From contig CALXXL010000001.1 in assembly GCA_944392655.1 (NCBI GenBank), positions 124,001-188,000 of the forward strand: a stretch of 64,000 nucleotides of DNA, in the 5' to 3' direction. This stretch comes from an uncultured Victivallaceae bacterium (GTDB taxonomy: Bacteria; Verrucomicrobiota; Lentisphaeria; Victivallales; Victivallaceae). The notes beneath the pieces are model-generated. The model saw only the letters and a list, made by a program, of their open reading frames with translations. It searched no databases and was not told the DNA's origin. The translations under genes were made by a program, and so were the position numbers. Shown piece by piece: positions 52,444 to 61,866 of this stretch; position 1 is the first letter of the stretch, and the number at the start of each line of letters is the position of its first letter.

Positions 52444-53631
52444 TCAGTCGATTAGAGTTTCGATATCTTCGAGTTCTGTGAGCAGGAATTTACCGTTCTT
52501 ACCCTGTGCGATGGAGTTGCGGTTTACCACGATCTCCTGTTCAGCGAGGGTTTGAGCGAAGAACTCGATTCCGGATGAGCTGTTGGAGGTTGTATTCAAC
52601 TCCGGCATGGGTTCGAAATAGATTTTTCCCGGGCTTTCCCATGCGGCGACTTTGCGGTGCGGCACCAGACATAGTTGCAGGAAAAGGGAGCGCAGGAAAA
52701 GGCATTCAGCCTGTTTTTCAGAGTATTCTCTCAGTTCATAATCGTTACGGATGGCCTGATTTTCCCACTCTTCGGGCGATATAATCTCCTCCTGCAAATC
52801 ATTTTTGCGTAGCATAGTGAGGTGATCGCCTTTGATTACTGGGGTAACGAACTTGTGATATCCGTCAAGGATCTGCCGTCTGCGTTTAGGCCATTCGGCG
52901 AGCCGGCGTTGAGCCTCCTCGGCGACTCCGTTCAGGAAGAACTCTTTAGCTGCGGCGGTATTGATAGCGATATTGGTACCGGTAATGGCGAGCAGCATAT
53001 CCTCTTCGGACAATCCTTCGCGCAGTTCCAGAACAACGCGTTGCATCCGGCGCAGCTGTGTTGGGGAGAGCTCCTCTTCTTTGGTGATATCGATAAGATC
53101 GACCAACACTATTTCGCCCATTTCAGGTGAAAATAACAGATTTCCCAGATGTAGGTCGTCGTGATAAAAGTTGCTGCGGAAAAATAGCCGCAGGAAATCG
53201 GTCAGCAACGCGACAAAGTGTTCATATTGTCCGTCGGCGTAGACATAGTTGCGATAAAAGTAGTCATGAACGCTTGAAGCGCCGGGGAAAGCTCTGGAAA
53301 CGAGGATATTTCTGCTGCCGCATGCTCCCCACCCCAGATATTCCACAGTCGGGATAGACTCTTCTTTGAGCAGTTGAGCGATTTCGAATTCGCTTTCTGC
53401 TTTGGGGAACAGTCGTGATTTAAGCTGTCGCAATGGCGCATCCGGATGTTCTATTTTAAGAAAGAGGTCGTCTACTTGGTAGACAGATCGCACATCATTG
53501 TATTTCACCCGGTTTTGGGGTAAAAGCTCCACATCATTGCATATTCTGTTGAGAGTGTCCTGGTCGCTGATATGCCACTCCCACTCATGCGGATTCCATA
53601 ATATACCGTCGCTTTCGCCGTCACCGTCCAT
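52444..53631 (-). CDS. LPS-kinase-like protein with C-terminal extension
   Basis: A 395-residue protein. The centre has a kinase core like KdkA/WaaP: DDLFLKIEHPDAP (candidate ATP-binding Lys), YHDDLHLGNLLF as the catalytic loop, and VLVDLIDI in place of DFG. About 150 extra residues follow, ending with an acidic tail (LLTELEDIETLID), with no recognised domain. It probably phosphorylates a core sugar of LPS or another small acceptor in the cytoplasm. It is 8 bp downstream of rsmD. A shorter relative occurs at 2798-3643. Confidence 0.65.
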   Translation of the reverse strand: MDGDGESDGILWNPHEWEWHISDQDTLNRICNDVELLPQNRVKYNDVRSVYQVDDLFLKIEHPDAPLRQLKSRLFPKAESEFEIAQLLKEESIPTVEYLGWGACGSRNILVSRAFPGASSVHDYFYRNYVYADGQYEHFVALLTDFLRLFFRSNFYHDDLHLGNLLFSPEMGEIVLVDLIDITKEEELSPTQLRRMQRVVLELREGLSEEDMLLAITGTNIAINTAAAKEFFLNGVAEEAQRRLAEWPKRRRQILDGYHKFVTPVIKGDHLTMLRKNDLQEEIISPEEWENQAIRNDYELREYSEKQAECLFLRSLFLQLCLVPHRKVAAWESPGKIYFEPMPELNTTSNSSSGIEFFAQTLAEQEIVVNRNSIAQGKNGKFLLTELEDIETLID

Positions 53632-53639
53632 AAAATTAT

Positions 53640-54197
53640 TTACTCCATTTTATTTACGATTAAAAAATTTACGCCGCCGAACCTTCTTACGGCGCGCTGA
53701 AGTGGTGCCGCAAGCAGGAATTCGCCGAGTGCTCCGGGGTGATCCGGGATTTCCCAAACCAGCTTTGCATTGGCGGCGAAGATTTTAAAATCGTTATTGT
53801 TCATTAACTGTTTAAATTCGTTAAGCGACTCTGCATAAGGCGGATCGCCGAAGATAAGATCAGGGGGGGCGCCCTGCCAGCGCACCCGGCTTACGGGGGA
53901 GTTGACAATATTAGTAGCCACGCCCGGCACACTGCGCCGCACTCTATCGATATTGCGCTGTATAAAGTCGCAGTGATTCTTCTCCAGTTCGACGAACGTC
54001 ACAAGTTTAGCACCTCTGCTGGCGCACTCCAGTCCGACAGCGCCGGATCCGGCGAAAAGATCCCATACGACGAATCCATTGATAGCGCCCAGACTGTTGA
54101 ACAAAGCCTCTCTGGCCCGGTCTGCGGTAGGCCGGACAGCGAGGCCCGGAGGAACGTCAAGAGGTATACTTCTGGCGGCGCCGCCGATAATTCTCAT
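53640..54197 (-). CDS. rsmD: 16S rRNA (guanine(966)-N(2))-methyltransferase RsmD
   Basis: 185 residues. MRIIGGAARSIPLDVPP at the start, RPTADRAREALFNSL, VWDLFAGSGAVGLECASRG (SAM motif I) and the catalytic FGDPPYAE identify RsmD. It starts 3 bp after the stop of the GuaA-like gene. Confidence 0.93.
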   Translation of the reverse strand: MRIIGGAARSIPLDVPPGLAVRPTADRAREALFNSLGAINGFVVWDLFAGSGAVGLECASRGAKLVTFVELEKNHCDFIQRNIDRVRRSVPGVATNIVNSPVSRVRWQGAPPDLIFGDPPYAESLNEFKQLMNNNDFKIFAANAKLVWEIPDHPGALGEFLLAAPLQRAVRRFGGVNFLIVNKME

Positions 54198-54200
54198 AAA

Positions 54201-55499
54201 CTATTCCCACTCGATTGTCGCGGTTGGTTTCGGAGAGAGGTCGAAGCATACGCGGTTGACGTGTGGTACTTCGGCGAGGATGCGTTTAGTGATATTCTGC
54301 AGAACCTGCCATGGCAGCTCCGGCACCTCTGCGGTCATTGCGTCGACGGTATTTACGGCGCGCATGATAACCGGCCAGTCGAAGCATCTGGCATTATCTC
54401 TTACTCCTACGGATTTAAAATCCGGAACGATGGTAAAGTATTGCCAAACCTTGCCTTCGAGACCGCATTTAGCGAACTCTTCGCGCATAATTGCGTCGGA
54501 TTCGCGTACGGCTTCGAGACGGTCGCGGGTGATAGCTCCGAGGCATCGTACGCCGAGCCCGGGGCCGGGGAACGGCTGGCGGAAGACCATATTATCGGGC
54601 AATCCGAGAGCCTTGCCGCAGGCGCGGACTTCATCTTTAAAGAGCATTTTAAGTGGTTCGACCAGTTCAAACTGCAAATCTTCCGGGAGTCCGCCTACAT
54701 TGTGATGGCTTTTAACCATCTTGGCGGTCTTGGTTCCGCTTTCGACGATATCGGGATAGATGGTTCCCTGAGCGAGGAATTCAATGCCGTCGAGCTTGCG
54801 GGCTTCTTCTTCGAATACGCGGATGAACTCTGCGCCGATAATCTTGCGTTTTTCTTCGGGATCTGCTACTCCGGCGAGTTTATCGAGGAAGCGGTCGACG
54901 GCGTCGACATATATCAAATTGGCATTGAGTTCGTTTCTGAACACCTGTACCACCTGTTCTGGTTCTCCCTTGCGGAGGAGGCCGTGGTTGACGTGGACGC
55001 AGGTAAGCTGATTGCCGATTGCCTTGATAAGGAGGGCGGCGACGACGCTGGAGTCAACGCCGCCGGAGAGTGCGAGCAAAACTTTGCGGTTGCCGACCTG
55101 TTTGCGAATTAGTTCGATCTGGTCAGCGATAAAGTTTTCCATATTCCAGTTAGGAGTAGCTTTGCACTGATCGAATACGAAAGAGCGGATGGCGTCGGCG
55201 ATTTCGCCGTCGCATTCAGGCATGGGATTGATCTTGCCGTTTTCGTTGTAGTCAAAAGTATAGATGGGGAATCCGGCGTTTTTAACTTCGTCGGAGAGGC
55301 CGATTTTAACGCCGTTGACCACGTCGTTTGGTCCGCCGTTGGCGATAATACCGCGGACATTTGGGAGAGCCTTGAGCTCACTTGCGGTGATATCGAAGTT
55401 GCAAATTTCGCTGTAAACGCCGAGTTTGCGTATAGCGCGGGCGACGTCGGTATTGCGGGTGCTGCCCATATCGAGGACAACGATCATATCCTGTTTCAT
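54201..55499 (-). CDS. GMP-synthase paralogue lacking a functional glutaminase domain
   Basis: 432 residues, against 516 for the canonical GuaA at 57158-58708. The ATP-pyrophosphatase part is intact: P-loop ALSGGVDSS (residues 143-151), [31 protein letters not shown] and the C-terminal dimer end KPTATIEWE. The glutaminase part is reduced by about 80 residues: it keeps the first strands (IVVLDMGSTRNTDVARAIR, GIIANGGPNDVV) but the Cys-bearing GICYG is YTFDYN and the His-x-Glu pair is gone. It should therefore use free ammonia, or an ammonia-supplying partner, to aminate XMP or a related nucleotide. It heads an operon with rsmD and the kinase-like gene. Confidence 0.88.
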   Translation of the reverse strand: MKQDMIVVLDMGSTRNTDVARAIRKLGVYSEICNFDITASELKALPNVRGIIANGGPNDVVNGVKIGLSDEVKNAGFPIYTFDYNENGKINPMPECDGEIADAIRSFVFDQCKATPNWNMENFIADQIELIRKQVGNRKVLLALSGGVDSSVVAALLIKAIGNQLTCVHVNHGLLRKGEPEQVVQVFRNELNANLIYVDAVDRFLDKLAGVADPEEKRKIIGAEFIRVFEEEARKLDGIEFLAQGTIYPDIVESGTKTAKMVKSHHNVGGLPEDLQFELVEPLKMLFKDEVRACGKALGLPDNMVFRQPFPGPGLGVRCLGAITRDRLEAVRESDAIMREEFAKCGLEGKVWQYFTIVPDFKSVGVRDNARCFDWPVIMRAVNTVDAMTAEVPELPWQVLQNITKRILAEVPHVNRVCFDLSPKPTATIEWE

Positions 55500-55571
55500 A
55501 TTTTTCTCCTGAGTTAGGCGCGGTTATCCGGGCTAAACATTTTTTATTCCGGAATAATAAAAAGCTGTTTC

Positions 55572-55612
55572 GCCTTATACTATAGCAACTTTTTAAAAAT
55601 TAACAACATATT
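55572..55612 (-). promoter_or_regulatory. Promoter of the GuaA-like operon, nearly identical to the MFS promoter
   Basis: On the minus strand, TTGTTA (55601-55606) and TATAGT (55579-55584) with 16-bp spacing. The whole 41-bp block matches 56997-57037 without gaps at 33 of 41 positions, counted by hand, including GCCTTATA at one end and AACAACA at the other on the plus strand. Confidence 0.6.
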
Positions 55613-55690
55613 GCGTTGGCAAAAGGCGCAATTATTTATGAATTATATTTTCATTATCGGCACTGGAAATATGCGGGAAGGATTTTTTCA

Positions 55691-55732
55691 TAAAAAAAGA
55701 CAGCCTTCCGCCGGTATAGATGTCAGCTGTCT
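55691..55732 (-). terminator. Terminator of the MFS gene
   Basis: Arms GACAGC/GCTGTC (AGACAGC at 55698-55704, GCTGTCT at 55726-55732) with a 21-base loop, followed on the minus strand by seven T. It lies 32 bp after the MFS stop. Confidence 0.65.
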
Positions 55733-55763
55733 GTTTTATTATTTTCAATCTTTTTACGAGATT

Positions 55764-56966
55764 TTATGAAGTTGTGCTTATTGTTCGGCCAAACTTTTTA
55801 TTTAGTACAAGCAGTCCAATCACAAGAACAACCGGAAAAATTGTGGCTGAAAGTAATCCTGTTTTAAGGTTGCCGCCAGCCATTTCGGAAAGAGTTCCAA
55901 CCATAGTTGGACTTACCATGGCGCCCAGATCTCCTGCCAGCGCCAGAAAAGCGAACATTGCAGTACCGCCTTTGGGACATTTCAGCGAAGAAATGCTGAT
56001 CGATCCCGGCCACATAATACCGACAGCCAAACCGCAAAGTGCGCATCCGGCAAGGCCGAGAATCGGCAATGAGGACAAAGACGCCAGCAAATAACAGCAT
56101 GCGCACATAATTCCGCAGGCGAGCATAACTCTGGTTAGATCAAGTTTTTCGCTGAACTTTCCGTACATCATTCGTGCAATACCCATAAACATTGCAAACA
56201 AGCATGGTCCGGCCAGATCTCCGACCGTTTTGGACACGCCGATAGCAGCTTCAGTAAATGCCGAAGCCCATTGCGCCATACTTGCCTCCGACGCTCCCGA
56301 ACATACCATAAGTAGAATCATCAGCCAGAATATAGGAGTTCTCAGCAGGCTGCTTATACTCATGCTTTTTCCGTCTTTAACCAGTCGTTCTATGGGGCAT
56401 GAAATAAAGTTGAAAGTATTATATAGTGGGACTGATGCCCACAGGAAAGTAAGTATTTTCCAGTTTTCCACACCAAACAGAGAGAAGAAGAGTGTAGAGC
56501 CTAAAATAACGCTCATCGCTCCCCAGCAATAGAAAGAGTGCAGCAAGCTCATCATTCCGTCCTTATTTTCAAACGGACAAGCCTCAACAATGGGGCTTAC
56601 TAAAACCTCGATGAGTCCACTCCCCACAGCATAAAGTACTACTGAAATCAGAATGCTTGCGAACGGAGAAGGCAATAGTTCCGGTAATATAGCCATCAAA
56701 ACCAGCCCGGCCGACGATAATATTTGCGACACAACTACACATATGCGGTATCCTATTTTATCTGCAAATCTGGTAGCGGCGAGATCAACAAGTAATTGCG
56801 TCAAATAGAACACTAATGGAATCATTGCGATCTTTTCAAAAGTTATATCGTAAGTATTTTTGAAAGTCAGAAATAAAAGAGGGGCAAAGTTTGCGGTTAT
56901 AGCTTGTGTTACAAAGCCCAGATAGCACGCAACAAGTGTTCTTCTATAATTTGGTTGTTTACTCAT
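55764..56966 (-). CDS. Major facilitator superfamily transporter
   Basis: A 400-residue, about twelve-span MFS protein. The segment TRFADKIGYRICVVVSQIL after the second helix corresponds to the family loop 2-3 motif (D-x-x-G-R-R/Y-x). FVTQAITANFAPLLF at the start and the FucP-like overall look suggest a sugar or nucleoside porter, but the substrate is not readable. It is framed by two purine-related genes and shares its promoter block with the GuaA-like gene, which suggests a common signal. Confidence 0.82.
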   Translation of the reverse strand: MSKQPNYRRTLVACYLGFVTQAITANFAPLLFLTFKNTYDITFEKIAMIPLVFYLTQLLVDLAATRFADKIGYRICVVVSQILSSAGLVLMAILPELLPSPFASILISVVLYAVGSGLIEVLVSPIVEACPFENKDGMMSLLHSFYCWGAMSVILGSTLFFSLFGVENWKILTFLWASVPLYNTFNFISCPIERLVKDGKSMSISSLLRTPIFWLMILLMVCSGASEASMAQWASAFTEAAIGVSKTVGDLAGPCLFAMFMGIARMMYGKFSEKLDLTRVMLACGIMCACCYLLASLSSLPILGLAGCALCGLAVGIMWPGSISISSLKCPKGGTAMFAFLALAGDLGAMVSPTMVGTLSEMAGGNLKTGLLSATIFPVVLVIGLLVLNKKFGRTISTTS

Positions 56967-56996
56967 AGTACCATCTTCTATCTATGGTTGAATTTT

Positions 56997-57037
56997 GCCT
57001 TATATGATAGCAGGCTTTAAAAAATAAACAACACATT
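56997..57037 (-). promoter_or_regulatory. Promoter of the MFS gene, paired with 55572-55612
   Basis: On the minus strand, TTGTTT (57026-57031) and TATCAT (57004-57009), 16-bp spacing, about 40 bp before the MFS ATG. Similarity to the other copy runs through the spacer and flanks, so it may include an operator. Confidence 0.6.
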
Positions 57038-57115
57038 TTTGGGTAAAAATCGGCAATTTTTTTGCTGGTTTACTCTGCCATTGCCGTTGCTGATACCGGA
57101 GTTGCTTTTTACCAT

Positions 57116-57150
57116 AAAAAAACAGCCGCGGATGCGCATCCGCGGCTGTT
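57116..57150 (-). terminator. Terminator of guaA
   Basis: A perfect 30-bp palindrome (57121-57150, half-site AACAGCCGCGGATGC) followed on the minus strand by a T-run. It sits 8 bp after the guaA stop. Confidence 0.92.
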
Positions 57151-57157
57151 TTGCATA

Positions 57158-58708
57158 TTATTCCCACTCGATGGTGCCCGGTGGTTTGCTGGTGATGTCG
57201 TAGACAACGCGGTTGACGCCGGCAACTTCGTTGATAATGCGCGAAGATATCCGGCCGAGGAGGTCGTACGGCAGGTGAACCCAGTCGGCGGTCATGCCGT
57301 CGGCGGAGTCGACCGCGCGCAGGACGATCACATAGTCGTAGGTGCGTTCGTCGCCCATTACGCCGACGGTGCGCAGGGGCAGGAATACGGCGAAGGTCTG
57401 CCAGATGGAGAAATAGAGTCCGGCCTTTTTAATTTCGTCGACCACGATTTCGTCGGCATTGCGCAGGATATCGAGTGTTTTCTGTGATACAGCGCCGAGG
57501 TGGCGTACAGCGAGTCCGGGTCCGGGGAACGGCTGGCGCATCACCACATCTTCGGGCAGTCCGAGCTGGCGGCCGACTTCGCGCACTTCGTCTTTAAAGA
57601 GTCTGCTCAATGGTTCGAGCAGTTTGAATTTCATTTCCTTGGGGAGTCCGCCGACGTTGTGATGACTTTTGATCATGGCGGATGGGTTGCCGTCAATCGG
57701 CACCGACTCAATCACATCGGGGTATGTGGTACCCTGAGCGAGGAAAACGGCATTTTCAATGGAGTTTGCAGCTTCGTCAAAGACCTGGACGAACTCTCTG
57801 CCGATAATTTTGCGTTTACGCTCCGGCTCTTCAACTCCGGCGAGTGCGTCAAGGAACCGTTCAGTAGCGTCGACATATTTAAGATTGATTTTAAAATTTC
57901 TGCCGTATAATTCCTGAACTCTTTCAGCCTCGTTTTTGCGCAGGAGGCCGTTGTTGACAAAGATGCATGTAAGCTGATTACCGATAGCCTTATGAATAAG
58001 TGCGGCAGCGACGCTGGAGTCGACGCCGCCGGAGAGACCCAGAATCACCTGTTCGGAACCGACGGTTTTGCGGATATCTTCAACCGCCTGATCGATAAAC
58101 GAGCGCATAGTCCAGTTGCCCTTGCATCCGCAGATTTTATGGCAGTAGTTGGCGATGATCTCTTTACCCTGAACGGAGTGAACCACTTCCGGGTGGAACT
58201 GGATACCGTAGAGGTTGCGTTCTGGGAAGCATACTGCGCCATACTCGGTGTTATCGCTTACCGCGAGTACCTCGATTTTTCCTTCGGGGAGTTTCACCAC
58301 CTTGTCGCCGTGCGACATCCACACAACGGTTTCTGCGTCTACACCGGCGAAGAGATTGTCAAAATTCTTCACTTTGAGGACAGTTTTGCCATATTCGCGG
58401 GCCTTGCCTCTGGCGACTTCGCCGCCCAGTGTTACCATCATAAGCTGGAGTCCGTAGCAGATGCCCAGCACGGGAACATTGAGGTTGAATATTTCCGGAT
58501 CGCACTTTGGTGCGTTTTCGGCGTAGACGCTGGAAGGGCCACCTGAGAGAATAATGCCTTTAGGATTTTCGGCAGCGATAATGTCGGCGCTGGTGTAATA
58601 AGGCAGGATTTTGCTGTAAACGTTGCATTCGCGGATCCGGCGTGCAATTAGCTGACTGTACTGCGAGCCGAAATCCAGAACTATGATAGTTTCTGTTTGT
58701 TCTGACAT
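57158..58708 (-). CDS. guaA: GMP synthase (glutamine-hydrolysing)
   Basis: A 516-residue enzyme converting XMP to GMP. The glutaminase domain has the nucleophile C84 in GICYGLQLM and H172/E174 in FHPEVVHS. The ATP-pyrophosphatase domain has [31 protein letters not shown] and [18 protein letters not shown]; the C-terminus KPPGTIEWE closes the dimerisation domain. It serves as reference for the reduced paralogue about 1.7 kb away. The 245-bp gap to the next gene (58709-58953) is AT-rich and probably contains divergent promoters; none is convincing. Confidence 0.97.
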   Translation of the reverse strand: MSEQTETIIVLDFGSQYSQLIARRIRECNVYSKILPYYTSADIIAAENPKGIILSGGPSSVYAENAPKCDPEIFNLNVPVLGICYGLQLMMVTLGGEVARGKAREYGKTVLKVKNFDNLFAGVDAETVVWMSHGDKVVKLPEGKIEVLAVSDNTEYGAVCFPERNLYGIQFHPEVVHSVQGKEIIANYCHKICGCKGNWTMRSFIDQAVEDIRKTVGSEQVILGLSGGVDSSVAAALIHKAIGNQLTCIFVNNGLLRKNEAERVQELYGRNFKINLKYVDATERFLDALAGVEEPERKRKIIGREFVQVFDEAANSIENAVFLAQGTTYPDVIESVPIDGNPSAMIKSHHNVGGLPKEMKFKLLEPLSRLFKDEVREVGRQLGLPEDVVMRQPFPGPGLAVRHLGAVSQKTLDILRNADEIVVDEIKKAGLYFSIWQTFAVFLPLRTVGVMGDERTYDYVIVLRAVDSADGMTADWVHLPYDLLGRISSRIINEVAGVNRVVYDITSKPPGTIEWE

Positions 58709-58953
58709 AATTTATTTTCGGACTGGTTATTTTTAAGATTAAATTTTATTTCTATAATGTAATGCCGAAAGTGGATATTTGAAAGTGCTTATCTCTTATA
58801 ATATCAAAGTTTTTTAATATTGCGGCATTGAAAAGAAGAGAAAACCCGTTATCTTTAATAGGAGTTTTATAATTCGCTTCAGGTTAAGGTATAAACGGTT
58901 CAGTTGAGGCGGAGCAATATTTTAACAGTTAATTCCGGAGTGCGGTAGTAATC

Positions 58954-60558
58954 ATGGGCGACTCATTGAATAAGCGTGAAAATTGGAATGGTCTGATTGG
59001 TTTTATATTGGCTGGGGCCGGTTCTGCGGTTGGTCTGGGTAATGTATGGAAGTTCCCGTACATCACCGGCATGAATGGCGGCGGAGCGTTTGTAATGATC
59101 TATCTGTGCTGCATAGTGCTCATAGGTCTGCCTTTAATGCTTTGCGAGATAGCGATCGGGCGTAAAACGCAGAAGAATCCATTTGGTGCATTCCGGGCAT
59201 TACATCCGGAGAAGACGCAGGTAGCGGTATTTTTCGGAGTGGCGATGCTGTTATGCGGAGTCAGTCTGCTGATACTTGGCAGTTACGGTATGGGTATAAT
59301 GCTGGTGCTTGGCGGAGCGGCGGTGATAACGTGGGGCTGGGCGGCGGTAGGAGCGCTTGGAGTATTGATACCGGTGCTTATTATATCGTATTACAATGTG
59401 GTTGGGGGGTGGACGCTGATATACGCGGTGGAGTCGCTGGTTCGCGGCGGAGCGCTGGCGGATGCGCAGTTTACGGACGCGCACTTTGGCGTAGTTGCGA
59501 GCAGCTGGAAATATTCTCTGGCGGGAACCGGGATCTTCAGTATATTTGTACTTCTGACGGTCTGGTTTGGGGTAAGCAAGGGAATTGAGCGTGTAAGTAA
59601 AGTATTGATGCCGCTATTGGTGCTGATGCTGATTGCGCTGATAATCCGCAGTGTAACGCTGCCGGGTTCGACAGAGGGGATAAGTTTTCTTCTTACGCCG
59701 CATTTCGGCAAACTTACTGCGGCTGGAGTGCTTGAGGCGTTGGGGCACGCCTTTTACACTTTGAGTCTTGGGATGGGTATTGTGATAACCTACGGCAGTT
59801 ACCTGCCCAAGGAGCGCAATATACTTGGTGCTTCGATCTGGATTATCATACTTGATACTACGATTGCGCTGATGGCCGGTCTGGCGATCTTTCCGGCGCT
59901 GTTTGCGGTTGGAATGGCACCGGAAGCGGGGCCTGGTCTGGTATTCAAGATAATGCCGGTAACGCTGCATTCGTTCGGGGATGGGCTGGGAGCGTTATGG
60001 TGTTTCCTCTTCTTTGGTTTACTGTTTATTGCGGCGCTTACGAGTTCGATCAGTCTGCTGGAGGTTCCGGTAGCGTTCTGCATGGACCAGTTGAAATGGC
60101 GTCGCCGTACTGCGGCTGGGGTATCATTTATTGTGATTTCGGTACTGAGTCTGCTGTCGGTATTTGGGGCGGCGAACTGGGAGAATATTCTCTGGGCGAA
60201 GGATGCGATTATAAAACTTATGGGAGAAAGTCATCTTTGCGGCAGTTTCTTTGATCAGATGGACATATTCTGTTCGAACTATCTTTTGCCGCTTTCCGGT
60301 CTTTTGACGTCGCTGTTTGCGGCGTATGTATGGAAGAGCCGGAACTGCCTGGCGGAATTGCGTCAGGGGGCAGGAAATATATGGGACACGAGCATCTGGC
60401 TGGCGATAGCCGGATTGCGTGGTGATGAGCATGTTCCCGGCCGGAATCAGGTGATATTCACGCCGGCTCTGCTTTTCGGGATTTTCATACGGATATTTGC
60501 GCCGATAGCGATAATAATCTGTTTTATGAACGTGATCGGCTGGATTAATCTTACCTAG
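58954..60558 (+). CDS. Sodium-dependent neurotransmitter-transporter-family (SNF/NSS) symporter
   Basis: A 534-residue protein with about twelve spans. GFILAGAGSAVGLGNVWKFP in the first helix is the hallmark of the LeuT/SNF fold, with unwound Gly residues that bind Na+ and substrate; NGGGAFVMIYLCCIVLIGLP follows. It imports an amino acid or related amine with Na+; which one cannot be said. hflX starts two bases after its stop. Confidence 0.92.
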   Translation: MGDSLNKRENWNGLIGFILAGAGSAVGLGNVWKFPYITGMNGGGAFVMIYLCCIVLIGLPLMLCEIAIGRKTQKNPFGAFRALHPEKTQVAVFFGVAMLLCGVSLLILGSYGMGIMLVLGGAAVITWGWAAVGALGVLIPVLIISYYNVVGGWTLIYAVESLVRGGALADAQFTDAHFGVVASSWKYSLAGTGIFSIFVLLTVWFGVSKGIERVSKVLMPLLVLMLIALIIRSVTLPGSTEGISFLLTPHFGKLTAAGVLEALGHAFYTLSLGMGIVITYGSYLPKERNILGASIWIIILDTTIALMAGLAIFPALFAVGMAPEAGPGLVFKIMPVTLHSFGDGLGALWCFLFFGLLFIAALTSSISLLEVPVAFCMDQLKWRRRTAAGVSFIVISVLSLLSVFGAANWENILWAKDAIIKLMGESHLCGSFFDQMDIFCSNYLLPLSGLLTSLFAAYVWKSRNCLAELRQGAGNIWDTSIWLAIAGLRGDEHVPGRNQVIFTPALLFGIFIRIFAPIAIIICFMNVIGWINLT

Positions 60559-60560
60559 TT

Positions 60561-61844
60561 ATGTTTGACACTGAAATTACTGAGCGCAAGATAGTCCAGC
60601 GTGCGATGATAGTTGGCGTCCAGTCGCCTGAAGAGCGTGACACGGTAATATCTGAGCATCTGGATGAACTTGCGGAACTGTTAAATAATCTTGGCATAGA
60701 GACGACGGGCCGGCAGGTGGTTCGTCTCCGTACGGTACATCCTCAATATCATGTTGGCAGCGGCAAAGCGGAGGAGATTGCCGGTCTGTTTCATGAGTGG
60801 GGTTGCGACGTATTGGTGTTCGACACGGATCTGTCGCCATCGCAGCAGCGCAACTGGGAGCGTCTGGTGAAGGCGGCGGTGATCGACCGCCGTGAAGTTA
60901 TTCTGGACATTTTTGCCGAGCGTGCCACTACGAAAGAGGCGATACTTCAAGTAGAGCTTGCCCGTCTGGAATACTCGCTTCCGCGGCTGACGCGGGCGTG
61001 GACGCACCTGTCGCGCCAGCGTGGCGGAGCCAAGGGTACGCGTGGCGAGGGGGAGAAACAGATAGAGGCGGACCGCCGTATGGTACAGCACCGTATCACC
61101 GCATTAAAGAGCGAGTTGGAGCAGATACGCCGTCAGCGGTCGACGATGCGCAAGAACCGTCAGCGCAGTGATGTTGCCAAAGCGGCGATAGTTGGTTACA
61201 CCAATGTAGGAAAATCCTCATTGCTGAATGCGTTAAGCGGTTCGGACGTGCTGGCGGAGGATAAACTGTTTGCGACGCTGGATCCTTCGACGCGCCGGGT
61301 TGTACTTCCCGGCAATACTGAACTGATAATGACGGACACTGTGGGTTTTGTCCGCAAACTTCCGCACATGCTGGTAGAGGCGTTCAAATCGACGCTGGAA
61401 GAGGCGGCGTATGCTGATTTTCTGGTGGTGGTGCTGGATGTTTCGAGTGAATTTCTTGAAGAGCACTGGGAGACCACGATCAGTGTGCTGAACGAGCTTG
61501 ATGCGGCGGACAAAGAGATGATAGTGGTCTTCAACAAAAGTGATCTGGAGCACGATCAGGTGCTTGAAGCTCGTGCGCGTGGATTATTTCCGCGTGGATT
61601 ATTTGTTTCGGTCAAGAGCGGCCAGGGAATGGATCAGTTGAAATCGGAGCTTGCCTCGATGGCGCGGCGTCACTGCCGTACGTTAAAAGTTCTGCTGCCG
61701 CCCGGGCGTTCAGATCTGGCGGCCCTGGCCTATGCCAGGGGGCGGGTATACGAATCGGAGTACGATGAAGAGGGGAATCTCCGGCTGATATTCAGTATCG
61801 GAACGAATCTGGAAGAGCGTTATAACTCCTACATATTGAATTAG
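60561..61844 (+). CDS. hflX: Ribosome-associated GTPase HflX
   Basis: 427 residues. The N-terminal HflX domain has TVHPQYHVGSGKAEEI and DLSPSQQRNWERLV, followed by the coil, with RGGAKGTRGEGEKQIEADRR, and then the G domain: GYTNVGKSSLLNAL (G1), DTVGFVRKLPHMLVEAFKST (G3) and FNKSD (G4). HflX splits stalled or heat-damaged ribosomes. It is translationally linked to the symporter gene. Confidence 0.95.
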   Translation: MFDTEITERKIVQRAMIVGVQSPEERDTVISEHLDELAELLNNLGIETTGRQVVRLRTVHPQYHVGSGKAEEIAGLFHEWGCDVLVFDTDLSPSQQRNWERLVKAAVIDRREVILDIFAERATTKEAILQVELARLEYSLPRLTRAWTHLSRQRGGAKGTRGEGEKQIEADRRMVQHRITALKSELEQIRRQRSTMRKNRQRSDVAKAAIVGYTNVGKSSLLNALSGSDVLAEDKLFATLDPSTRRVVLPGNTELIMTDTVGFVRKLPHMLVEAFKSTLEEAAYADFLVVVLDVSSEFLEEHWETTISVLNELDAADKEMIVVFNKSDLEHDQVLEARARGLFPRGLFVSVKSGQGMDQLKSELASMARRHCRTLKVLLPPGRSDLAALAYARGRVYESEYDEEGNLRLIFSIGTNLEERYNSYILN

Positions 61845-61866
61845 TGTTCAAAGAGGGGGCTTTATT

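Noticed and set aside
53973-55112. 379-codon plus-strand frame opposite the GuaA-like gene
   Set aside because: Antisense shadow; the minus-strand frame has all ATP-pyrophosphatase motifs.
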